The notes under the pieces were generated by a model. That model saw only the letters and a program-made list of their open reading frames with translations, ran no database searches and was not told where the DNA came from. Of a DNA stretch of 64,000 nt, positions 55,120 to 63,181 are shown in pieces. The DNA lies in NCBI GenBank assembly GCA_016936255.1, contig JAFGYE010000097.1, positions 1-64,000 of the forward strand, read 5' to 3'. This stretch comes from Marinifilaceae bacterium (GTDB lineage: Bacteria; Bacteroidota; Bacteroidia; Bacteroidales; Marinifilaceae). Made by a program: the position numbers and the translations under genes. Positions within the stretch are counted from its first letter, which is position 1; the number at the start of each line of letters is the position of its first letter.

Positions 55120-57894
55120 TTAATGCGCTTCCAGCCAATTCTCTCCTACGCCCATATCCACAGTGAGTGGAACCGAAAGCTGAATGGCATTTTCCATTTC
55201 TTCTTTTAAAATCAGCTTCATTTGATCCAATTCAGATAACAAACAATCGAAGTTCAATTCATCATGCACCTGAATAATCAATTTAGATTGCATCCCCTCC
55301 CGTTTCATTCTTTTGGTAATGTTGATCATCGCTATTTTGATTACATCAGCTGCCGAGCCCTGAATAGGTGCATTAATTGCATTTCTTTCTGCTACACCGC
55401 GAACGATAGCATTGCTTGAATTGATATCTTTTAAATATCTGCGGCGTGACAATAAAGTGACTACAAACTCATCCTGACGCGCTTTCTCTACACTTTCATC
55501 CATAAACAGCTTAACTCCCGGATAAGATTCAAAATAGCCTGTAATCAACTCTTTTCCTTCTGATCGGCTAATACCCAACCTTTCGGCAAGTCCCCAGGCC
55601 GAAATTCCATAAATAATTCCAAAGTTGGCAGTTTTTGCTCTGCTTCGCATGTCCTTGCTTACCTCTTCGATTGGAAGCTTGTAAATTTTTGCCGCTGTAG
55701 CTGTATGGAAATCTTCAGAATTGATAAAAGCATCTATCATATTCTGATCCTGGCTCATATGAGCCATTAACCGCAATTCCACCTGCGAATAATCAGCAGA
55801 AAGAAAGGTGTGATTTTCGGATGAAGGAACAAATGCTTTCCGGATGTATCTGCCCTGCTCGGTACGAATTGGTATATTCTGTAAATTAGGATTGGTTGAA
55901 CTTAACCTTCCTGTAGCGGCTTCCGCCTGATTAAAAGATGTATGTATCTTCCCTGATTTTTCATTAATGTAAGTTGGAAGTGCCTCAACATAGGTAGAAA
56001 TCAATTTTTTAAGTGATCTAAAATCCAATATCTTTTGAATAATTTCATGCTTATCCTTCAATTTAGAAAGAACATCTTCGGAAGTTGAATATTGACCCGA
56101 TTTGGTTCTTTTAGCTTTGCTGTCGAGCCCCATTTTATCAAACAAAACATCGCCCAGTTGCTTAGGTGAAGCCACATTAAAATCGACCTCAGCCATTTCT
56201 TTGATGTCTTTTTCGATACCATCTACCTCCTCATTCAGAACAAGAGCGTAGTCTTTTAGAGTTTGTACATCAATACTAACTCCTGTGAACTCCATATCTG
56301 CTAAAATGCTTACCAAAGGCATTTCAATATTGTAGAACAAATCAAGTAGTTCGTTATCTTTCATACGACCTTCAAATTCTTCTTTCAATTCAAGGTTTAG
56401 AACTGTTTCCTCACAATAAGATTCATGTTCAATCACCTCTGGTTCCAACATCAAACTCAATTGAGCTTTTTTTCCTTTCGACTTATCCTCTTTTGAAATT
56501 GTCTGATAATTTAAAATAGAGTAAGCAACAAATGCGAAATCATGTTTTAATTCGGGTTGAATTAAGTAGTGAGAAATCATAGTGTCGAAAATCGGCCCTT
56601 TTACATCAATTCCATGCCAACGCAAAATCAAAATATCACGTTTGATATCGTGACCAATTTTTAAAATGTTTTCATCTTCAAAAATAAATTTAAACTCTTG
56701 AGCCACTTTTTTTGCCTCTTCGAAATTTTGAGGAAAAGGAACAAAAAAGGCTTTGTCTTTTCGATACGAAAAAGTCAATCCAAGAAGATTTGATGTGTTT
56801 GGGTCAGAACCAGACAAAATTGTTCTAAACGAGTACTCTTTCTGAACACATAAATCCGCTTTTAAATCGGCCCTTACAGACTGATTATCAAGCACAAAAA
56901 ACTCACAGGCCAATCCTTTTACATCTCTTAGAATCACGTTTTTAACTTCTAACGTGTCCTTGCCCGTAATTTTTTTATTCTCAGTAGTAAAAAGATTCCC
57001 TTGTTTTTTAAAAACCCGTTCGGCCAAAGTGAAAAACTCCAATTCCTTAAAAATGGCTCTCAACTTAGCTTCATCATAATCTATCAGTTTAAAATTCTCT
57101 TCAACAAAATCTATAGGGGCATCAAGTGAAATTTTGGCCAGCACTTTTGAAAACCGAACTTGTTCTTCCGACTCAATAATTCTTTCTTTTTGTTTTCCTT
57201 TTAGCTTATCGGTATTCTGATACAAACCATCAATGTCTTTATACAGCTCAATTAATTTTTGAGCCGTTTTCGGACCAATTCCCGGACAACCCGGAATATT
57301 ATCCGCAGTATCTCCCATCAAACCTAAATAATCAACAATTTGATCGGGATGTTCGACACCAAATTTCTCCCTAATTTCAGGAACTCCCCAAATCTCAACA
57401 TCATTGCCGTTACTTTTCGGTTTGTACACGTAAATATTCTCACTCACCAATTGTGCATAGTCCTTATCAGGCGTCATCATATAAACCGTATAGCCCTGTT
57501 TTTCAGCCTTCTTAGCCAAGGTCCCAATGACATCATCAGCCTCGTAGCCTTCCACATCAAATTCAGGAATATTAAACCCCTGAATTATTGATTTGATATA
57601 GGGAATTGATTTTCTTAAATCTTCGGGCATTGGAGGCCGCTGTGCTTTGTACTCCTTAAACATCTCATGACGAAAAGTTGGTCCAACCGGATCAAAAACT
57701 ACAGCAATATGCGAAGGTTTCTCTTTTTCAAGCACCTCCAGCAATGTATTTGTGAAGCCAAGCATTGCCGACGAATTAATTCCTGTTGAAGTAAACCTTG
57801 GGTTTTTTATAAAAGCGTAATATGATCTGTATATCAAGGCAAAAGCATCGAGTAAAAAAAGTTTTTTACCAGAATTGGTAATTGATGAGTGCAT
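55120..57894 (-). CDS. polA: DNA polymerase I
   Basis: A 924-residue PolA from the ATG at 57894. The 5' nuclease domain starts KKLFLLDAFALIYRSYYAF and has the GYEADDVIGTLA and VDYLGLMGDTADNIPGCPGI motifs. The middle 3'-5' exonuclease-like domain retains IGHDIKRDILIL and FDTMISHYLIQPELKHDF, but the first DxE motif is missing (FRTILSGSDPNTSNLLGLTF stands there). The polymerase domain is intact: LSADYSQVELRLMAHMSQD, RSRAKTANFGIIYG and IQVHDELNFDC. A start at 57951 would add 19 residues unlike the family (MFQSDYLVLLFDT), so the later ATG is used. Confidence 0.93.
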   Translation of the reverse strand: MHSSITNSGKKLFLLDAFALIYRSYYAFIKNPRFTSTGINSSAMLGFTNTLLEVLEKEKPSHIAVVFDPVGPTFRHEMFKEYKAQRPPMPEDLRKSIPYIKSIIQGFNIPEFDVEGYEADDVIGTLAKKAEKQGYTVYMMTPDKDYAQLVSENIYVYKPKSNGNDVEIWGVPEIREKFGVEHPDQIVDYLGLMGDTADNIPGCPGIGPKTAQKLIELYKDIDGLYQNTDKLKGKQKERIIESEEQVRFSKVLAKISLDAPIDFVEENFKLIDYDEAKLRAIFKELEFFTLAERVFKKQGNLFTTENKKITGKDTLEVKNVILRDVKGLACEFFVLDNQSVRADLKADLCVQKEYSFRTILSGSDPNTSNLLGLTFSYRKDKAFFVPFPQNFEEAKKVAQEFKFIFEDENILKIGHDIKRDILILRWHGIDVKGPIFDTMISHYLIQPELKHDFAFVAYSILNYQTISKEDKSKGKKAQLSLMLEPEVIEHESYCEETVLNLELKEEFEGRMKDNELLDLFYNIEMPLVSILADMEFTGVSIDVQTLKDYALVLNEEVDGIEKDIKEMAEVDFNVASPKQLGDVLFDKMGLDSKAKRTKSGQYSTSEDVLSKLKDKHEIIQKILDFRSLKKLISTYVEALPTYINEKSGKIHTSFNQAEAATGRLSSTNPNLQNIPIRTEQGRYIRKAFVPSSENHTFLSADYSQVELRLMAHMSQDQNMIDAFINSEDFHTATAAKIYKLPIEEVSKDMRSRAKTANFGIIYGISAWGLAERLGISRSEGKELITGYFESYPGVKLFMDESVEKARQDEFVVTLLSRRRYLKDINSSNAIVRGVAERNAINAPIQGSAADVIKIAMINITKRMKREGMQSKLIIQVHDELNFDCLLSELDQMKLILKEEMENAIQLSVPLTVDMGVGENWLEAH

Positions 57895-57993
57895 AAGTTT
57901 TCTAGTATTAATTGTGTCAAACAAAAGTACAAGATAATCGCTTTGGAACAATTTTCAAGGCTATTATTCTCAGTTCTCTTCTTGTTTTATAAA

Positions 57994-58026
57994 CACAAAA
58001 AAAGCCGGGAGGTTGTTCCAGGCTTT
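57994..58026 (-). terminator. Terminator of queD
   Basis: AAAGCC and GGCTTT with inner GGGA/TTCC pairing (one bulged A) form an imperfect stem. On the minus strand it is followed by a T-run. It lies 23 bp after the queD stop. Confidence 0.7.
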
Positions 58027-58048
58027 TCAAATATATTTTCACTTTAAC

Positions 58049-58495
58049 TTAATTGTCTTCAGCATACCACTCGGCAAATGATGTGGCCGTTTCATGCAAT
58101 TTTAGTGAGTGGAGTTTCACATCCGAAGGCAAGCGGTTTTTTATTTTTTCAGCAAAATCAACAATCATGTTTTCACAAGTTGGCTGATAATCTGTAATAA
58201 AAAAACGTTCAAACATTTGTTCAATATTCAATTGCTCCAGATTTGGAGTTGTCTTACTCAAAACAACGGAGTGATCCAGCTGATCAACAATTTCTTCAGA
58301 AACAATCTTTTTCAAATCTCCAAAATCCATTACCATTCCCAATTTTGAATTATTTACATCGGTTATTGGTTCGCCAATTACTGTAACAAATAAAATATAG
58401 GAATGACCGTGAATATTCTTACAAAGTCCATCGTAGTTCCATAAGGCATGAGCCATTTCGAAATGAAACTCTTTAGTTAATCTTACTTTCGCCAT
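58049..58495 (-). CDS. queD: 6-carboxy-tetrahydropterin synthase/6-pyruvoyl-tetrahydropterin synthase
   Basis: A 148-residue T-fold protein. The zinc ligands are His16 (FEMAHALWN), His29 and His31 (NIHGHSYIL), and the catalytic Cys25 is in GLCKNIHGH. DFGDLKKIV, LDHSVVL, and the Glu in HETATSFAEWY complete the active site. CxxxHGH spacing favours QueD, which makes 6-carboxytetrahydropterin for queuosine. No other queuosine gene is in view. It follows an arsR-type gene by 49 bp on the minus strand. Confidence 0.9.
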   Translation of the reverse strand: MAKVRLTKEFHFEMAHALWNYDGLCKNIHGHSYILFVTVIGEPITDVNNSKLGMVMDFGDLKKIVSEEIVDQLDHSVVLSKTTPNLEQLNIEQMFERFFITDYQPTCENMIVDFAEKIKNRLPSDVKLHSLKLHETATSFAEWYAEDN

Positions 58496-58511
58496 TTACT
58501 TATATCGTATA

Positions 58512-58535
58512 AAAAAACCAGCACTAAACTGGTTC
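58512..58535 (-). terminator. Terminator-like hairpin after the ArsR-type gene
   Basis: AACCAG and CTGGTT form a 6-bp stem around CACTAAA. On the minus strand it is followed by a T-run (58511-58517). It is placed 10-30 bp after the stop at 58545. Confidence 0.65.
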
Positions 58536-58544
58536 TTGAATTTC

Positions 58545-58850
58545 TTATCCATGAGTACAATTGCTGATACAATCAACAATATTACTTAGGCTACAGTGTT
58601 TCAAATAATAATATGTATTCTTTCCTTCTCTTTTTGAAGAAAGAACACCTTTATCTTTTAAAATTCCCAAATGATGGGAAGTTGTTGATTGCTCAATTTT
58701 TAATAATTCATGAATTTCAGTCACTGTAAGCTTCTTTCCATCCTCCAGATATCCTAAAATTGCAATTCTCATTGGATGAGCAATTGCTTTAAGCATGTTA
58801 GCCGCTTGCTCTAGCTTTGCAGGTTCTAATTCTTTAATTTTCATACACAA
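58545..58850 (-). CDS. ArsR-family winged-helix regulator
   Basis: A 101-residue repressor with a winged helix: LKAIAHPMRIAILGYLEDGK, then the recognition helix IEQSTTSHHLGILKDKGVL, then the wing REGKNTYYYLKH. Three cysteines lie at the C-terminus (Cys86, Cys94, Cys98 in HCSLSNIVDCISNCTHG), which might bind a metal or react with oxidants; the classic ELCVCD metal site in the DNA-binding helix is absent. It lies between queD and a divergent prenyl synthase gene and could control either. The residue-3 ATG (MKIKELEP) is an alternative start. Confidence 0.9.
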   Translation of the reverse strand: MCMKIKELEPAKLEQAANMLKAIAHPMRIAILGYLEDGKKLTVTEIHELLKIEQSTTSHHLGILKDKGVLSSKREGKNTYYYLKHCSLSNIVDCISNCTHG

Positions 58851-59047
58851 CTATTATTCACGTAAAGTATCAAATGCAAATATATAAATATATTCTCGAA
58901 TAGGCTATATTATACATATTGAAATAGTTAAATTTCTTGTTTTGTATATAATTTAGTTAAAGTCTTAATAAATACTAGAGTTTGAAATCCGATAATTTGA
59001 ATTATGAACGGTTTTATGAGAAAGATAAATTATTAACTTTGGTTGCT

Positions 59048-60034
59048 ATGAATTTGAGAAAAACCAGTATTAACGATATTAAAGCTCCTGTCAAGAACGA
59101 AATGGAGAAATTTGAGTCTTTTTTTAAGGATTCAATGAAAACAAAAATACGTTTACTTGACATGATTAACAGATATGTTATCAAACGAAAAGGCAAAGAA
59201 ATAAGACCTATTCTTGTCTTTCTGAGCGCAAAACTTACCGGCGAAATTAACAATTCTACTTATACTGCCGCAGCACTTACCCAACTACTGCACACTGCTA
59301 CTTTAATTCATGATGATGTGGTTGATGAAGCTTACGAAAGAAGAGGCTTTTTCTCAATTAATGCTTTATGGAAAACCAAAGCTGCCGTATTAGTTGGAGA
59401 TTTTCTTCTGTCAAAAGGCCTTCTTATTGCTCTTGACAATAATGAATTTGGACAGCTAAAGGTTATTTCCGAAGCTGTAAGGGAAATGAGTGAAGGGGAA
59501 TTACTTCAATTGGAAAAATCAAGAAAATTAAACATTACGGAAGATATCTATTTTGATATCATCTATAAAAAAACGGCAAGTTTGATGGCAACCTGCACTC
59601 TTCTTGGTGCTATTTCAGCCAAAGCAAATGATGCTGATCAGCAAAAGCTTAAAAAATTCGGTGAATACCTCGGAATTGCTTTTCAAATGAAAGATGACTT
59701 ATTTGATTACGAGAAACAAGGAAGTATTGGAAAACCAACTGGCAATGATATTAAAGAAAAAAAGTTAACTCTTCCTTTGATCTATGTTTTAAGGGGAGTT
59801 TCTGAAAAGGAACGCCGATGGGCTCTAAAGATAATTCGCAAACACAATAAAAACACTGAAAAAGTAAACGAATTAATCTCTTTCGTTAAAGAAAAAGGAG
59901 GTATTAAATACACCGGAGATAAAATGATTGAATACAAACAAAAAGCCTTGGATATTTTAAATGAGTTTCCTTCATCAGAAGCAAAAGAAGCCTTACTCAA
60001 CTTAGTGGATTACACAATTAACAGAAATGTTTAA
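59048..60034 (+). CDS. Polyprenyl diphosphate synthase, long-chain type
   Basis: A 328-residue trans-prenyltransferase. The first aspartate motif is LIHDDVVDEAYERRG, the second FQMKDDLFDYEKQ, with KGKEIRPILVFLSAKL before the first. The spacing and residues before the first motif (ALTQLLHTATLIHDDVVDEA) fit long-chain (octa-/nonaprenyl) synthases for menaquinone, in contrast to the shorter-chain paralogue at 22663. The frame opens at a TTG at 58982, but MNLRKTSINDIKAPVKNEME at 59048 is the natural start. Divergent from the ArsR-type gene by about 200 bp. Confidence 0.9.
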   Translation: MNLRKTSINDIKAPVKNEMEKFESFFKDSMKTKIRLLDMINRYVIKRKGKEIRPILVFLSAKLTGEINNSTYTAAALTQLLHTATLIHDDVVDEAYERRGFFSINALWKTKAAVLVGDFLLSKGLLIALDNNEFGQLKVISEAVREMSEGELLQLEKSRKLNITEDIYFDIIYKKTASLMATCTLLGAISAKANDADQQKLKKFGEYLGIAFQMKDDLFDYEKQGSIGKPTGNDIKEKKLTLPLIYVLRGVSEKERRWALKIIRKHNKNTEKVNELISFVKEKGGIKYTGDKMIEYKQKALDILNEFPSSEAKEALLNLVDYTINRNV

Positions 60035-60036
60035 TT

Positions 60037-61953
60037 TTACTTACTTATTGGCAGGTGAACGGTAAAAACACTCCCTTTTCCTGGTGTACTTTCAAGCGAT
60101 ATTGAACCATTATTCATAGTAACAAACTCATGACAAAGTATTAAACCTAAACCTGTTCCAGATTCTTCACAGGTTCCTACCCTTGTATAATTTGTATCAA
60201 TCCGAAACAATCTTTTCTGATTTTCTTCACTAATTCCTATTCCGTTATCTTCAATAGAAATAATTGATTTGGAATTGTTTTGTGCAATTCGGATTTGAAT
60301 ATTTCCACCCGGCCGGGTAAATTTTACGGCATTTGAGTACAAATTTCTAATAACCGTATCCAGCATGTACTCATCGGCGAAAGCCATAGTGTGTGCTCCT
60401 TTAATTACCCTTACAAATATATTTTTCCGATCTGCTTTGGTTTGATGGAGCTGAACATTTAACTCTATCAATTTTGATAAATCAATTTGTTTGGGGGAAT
60501 GTTTTATTTTTCCCATTTGAGATCTGGCCCATTCAAGGAGATTATTCAATAAATTATACTCCAGATTAGCTGCTGAATGAATAATTGAAGAAGCTTCAAA
60601 GATTTGATCCTTTGACATTTCCCTGCAGTTTTGGTGCAGGTTTTTAGCTATTGGCAGCAAGGCATTAAATGGATTTTTTAAATCATGTGCGATAATTGAG
60701 AAGAATTTATCCTTTGTTTTAAGAGCTTCATTTAAAGCCTCCTCGATTCTTTTTCTCGCAGTTATATCACGGGCAATTGCCATTAATGTTTCGCACTCTC
60801 CTGTCCTATTAAATTCGGGAATTAATTGCCATTCAAAATGAAGAACCTTACCTTCAACAACAATGCTAAAATCAACACAATGCTGCTTCTTTGTTTTAAA
60901 AGCAATATCTATTTCCTGTTCCCAAAACTCACACTTGTCTTTTGGAAATCCCATTTCCTGATGAGTTTTTCCAATAAATTTCTCTGGTTTGATTTTTAAT
61001 ATTTGTAAGGAAGCCGAATTCACAAATATATGTTTGTGATTCACATCAAACCGCATGATCAAGTCTGTGGCATTCTCCACTAAAGTTCGGAAACGCTCTT
61101 CACTTTCCTGCAACTTATTTTCTGCTGTTTTCCTTTTTTCAATATTTCTGATGGCTACAAAATAAATCTTTGTATTCGAAAAACGAATGAGATTTGCACT
61201 TACTTCAACTGAAATTCTTTTGCCCGATTTACTAATTAAACTCGTCTCAAATAACCCAAAACCACTTGATTCTATCTGCTTTATCCGAAGATCAAAATCC
61301 ATCGACCGACTGGCGTCATCAATATTATTGACATTTAATTGACTCAGTTCCTCTTCGGAATACTCCAATAAATCACTTAAACGCTTGCTAAATTCAATTA
61401 ATCTTCCTTTTTCATCATGAACAAGAAAAGCATCGCCTGCGAATTCAAAAATGTTTTTGTAAAATTCTTCTCTTTGTCCAATTTGATCTACCAGATGATA
61501 GTAACTTGAAATGTCATTGCTTCGAACAATAACTCTTTCAACATTACCTTTTTCATTTAAAATCGGTGAAAGATATTTTTCTTCAAATCGGATCTTATTA
61601 TTCTCCAAATTCGACTTTAAAAAACTATTTGGCTCCCTGCTTTCAAGAACCTGAGGAACAACACATTCCTCACAAGGTTTATCTAATCCATAAAAAACAC
61701 TGTAGCATTTTGTACCAATTAATTCAGATCGTTTTAAATCTGTGCCCATCAACCTTTTTGCATTCACCTCAATTAAAGTGAAATTTGTATCAATTACCGA
61801 AACTGCATCTTTACCACTACTTACAGATTTGAATTGATCGTATTCTTCTACAAGATATTCTTGAGGAATTAGCTCGCGCAATCTTTCAACTTCATTTTCC
61901 AGCTCTTGAACTCTATTCTTCAACGGATCAGGGGATTCATTGTACATGAACAA
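60037..61953 (-). CDS. Soluble PAS-domain sensor histidine kinase
   Basis: A 638-residue kinase without a TM segment. A coiled coil at 5-30 precedes three PAS-like domains (about 45-150, 165-275 and 288-405). The first carries Cys83, Cys94 and Cys97 (GTKCYSVFYGLDKPCEECVV), a Cys-rich insert. The H-box is FFSIIAHDLKNPFNAL with His423, and the ATPase domain has IRNLYSNAVKFTRPGGN and EDNGIGISEEN with the ESGTGLGLILC box. It is probably a cytoplasmic redox or ligand sensor. No partner regulator is adjacent. The gene ends 2 bp from the convergent prenyl synthase gene. Confidence 0.9.
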   Translation of the reverse strand: MFMYNESPDPLKNRVQELENEVERLRELIPQEYLVEEYDQFKSVSSGKDAVSVIDTNFTLIEVNAKRLMGTDLKRSELIGTKCYSVFYGLDKPCEECVVPQVLESREPNSFLKSNLENNKIRFEEKYLSPILNEKGNVERVIVRSNDISSYYHLVDQIGQREEFYKNIFEFAGDAFLVHDEKGRLIEFSKRLSDLLEYSEEELSQLNVNNIDDASRSMDFDLRIKQIESSGFGLFETSLISKSGKRISVEVSANLIRFSNTKIYFVAIRNIEKRKTAENKLQESEERFRTLVENATDLIMRFDVNHKHIFVNSASLQILKIKPEKFIGKTHQEMGFPKDKCEFWEQEIDIAFKTKKQHCVDFSIVVEGKVLHFEWQLIPEFNRTGECETLMAIARDITARKRIEEALNEALKTKDKFFSIIAHDLKNPFNALLPIAKNLHQNCREMSKDQIFEASSIIHSAANLEYNLLNNLLEWARSQMGKIKHSPKQIDLSKLIELNVQLHQTKADRKNIFVRVIKGAHTMAFADEYMLDTVIRNLYSNAVKFTRPGGNIQIRIAQNNSKSIISIEDNGIGISEENQKRLFRIDTNYTRVGTCEESGTGLGLILCHEFVTMNNGSISLESTPGKGSVFTVHLPISK

Positions 61954-62003
61954 ATAAACAATTAAAAGGTGATGTTAAATAAATATATTGCAAGTAAATA
62001 AAA

Positions 62004-62026
62004 AAAGTCGGAAATAATCCGACTTT
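62004..62026 (-). terminator. Terminator of deoC
   Basis: AAAGTCGG and CCGACTTT form an 8-bp stem around AAATAAT. On the minus strand a T-run follows (61998-62006). It is 21 bp after the deoC stop. Confidence 0.88.
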
Positions 62027-62047
62027 CAAGTTATTAAATTAAATATT

Positions 62048-62947
62048 TTAAAAATACTTTATTTCTTTTAGCTCACCGGTTTCCAGTTTATGAATCTCTG
62101 TTAATAACGCATTTGCCAAACTAGATGCTCCTATTCTTGACCATTTGTTATTCAACCATTCCTCACCTAAATTATTTTTTGAAATCGCATAAAATTCAAT
62201 GGCATCTTTAGCTGCAGATATTCCTCCTGCGGGTTTAAAACCAACCATCCGACCTCTTTTTTTGTAATAATCAGTAATAGCCTGCGTCATAACATAGGCC
62301 GCCTCAAGAGTTGCGTTCACTGCCACCTTACCGGTGGAAGTTTTAATAAAATCAGCACCGGCTTCCATTGCAATAATAGATGCAGTACGAATATTTTCTG
62401 CCGTTTTAAGTTCACCTGTTTCCAGGATAACTTTTAAATGTGCCTTACCACAAGCCTCTTTCTGAATAGCAATTTCATCAAACACGGTTTGATAATGTCC
62501 TTCTAAAAAAGCTCCAATCGATATCACAATATCAATATCATCAGCTCCCTTTTCAACAGCCATTTTACATTCCAATGCTTTAACTTCAATATATGATTGA
62601 GAAGATGGGAAAACACCTGCTACAGAAGCTATTCTAACGCCCTCAGCTTTTAAGTTTTCATTCAATGTAGGCACTTGGTATGGATATACACAAATAGCAG
62701 CCACATTTGGCATGTCAAAATCATTCTGGAAGTTATTTACATTGTCAGCAAAACTTTTAGCCTTTGCGTGCGTGTCTGTAGAGTTCAGTGTCGTTAAATC
62801 TATAAAAGAAAAATTCTTCTTTAGATTTTCAATTGTGTACAAAGCTTCAAAGTCTCTGTCCAAAATTGATTTGACATTTGCTTTTACTTCTGCATCGCTA
62901 ACCTTAAGATCATATGATTTTAAGATTTCTAAAATGTCTTTCTCCAT
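62048..62947 (-). CDS. deoC: Deoxyribose-phosphate aldolase
   Basis: A 299-residue class I aldolase. The Schiff-base lysine is Lys202 in FIKTSTGKVAV, with Lys172 in HLKVILETGEL and Asp139 in ADDIDIVISIGAF, which form the active-site trio. VCVYPYQVP-like segment and PAGGISAAKDAI are also typical. It splits 2-deoxyribose 5-phosphate into glyceraldehyde 3-phosphate and acetaldehyde. It is longer than the 250-residue E. coli enzyme by an N-terminal extension. Monocistronic with its own terminator. Confidence 0.96.
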   Translation of the reverse strand: MEKDILEILKSYDLKVSDAEVKANVKSILDRDFEALYTIENLKKNFSFIDLTTLNSTDTHAKAKSFADNVNNFQNDFDMPNVAAICVYPYQVPTLNENLKAEGVRIASVAGVFPSSQSYIEVKALECKMAVEKGADDIDIVISIGAFLEGHYQTVFDEIAIQKEACGKAHLKVILETGELKTAENIRTASIIAMEAGADFIKTSTGKVAVNATLEAAYVMTQAITDYYKKRGRMVGFKPAGGISAAKDAIEFYAISKNNLGEEWLNNKWSRIGASSLANALLTEIHKLETGELKEIKYF

Positions 62948-63126
62948 AATGTATGTAAATAATTAGTACCCAGTTGCGAATCTTTATTCGCTGATTTTTC
63001 CATCAATTATCTAAACTTCTAAAAGTCAGAATATTGTCTTTGAGAGCACAAAATTAAGATATTTTTTACTCATCCCCTATTTCTACTATGTTAATTTATT
63101 AGAACTTAACCAGCCTAAACAAAAAA

Positions 63127-63157
63127 AGCCAAAGTCATTATTGTGATGACTTTGGCT
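63127..63157 (-). terminator. Terminator of the cell-surface protein gene
   Basis: AGCCAAAGTCAT and ATGACTTTGGCT are perfectly complementary. On the minus strand a T-run follows (63121-63127). It is 25 bp after the stop of the gene at 63182. Confidence 0.9.
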
Positions 63158-63181
63158 AACTGCTATAAAAAATGTACTTCT

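Noticed and set aside
57895-57951. Longer PolA starting at 57951
   Set aside because: The added residues do not match PolA, and the ATG at 57894 lies close to the conserved KKLFLLDA motif.
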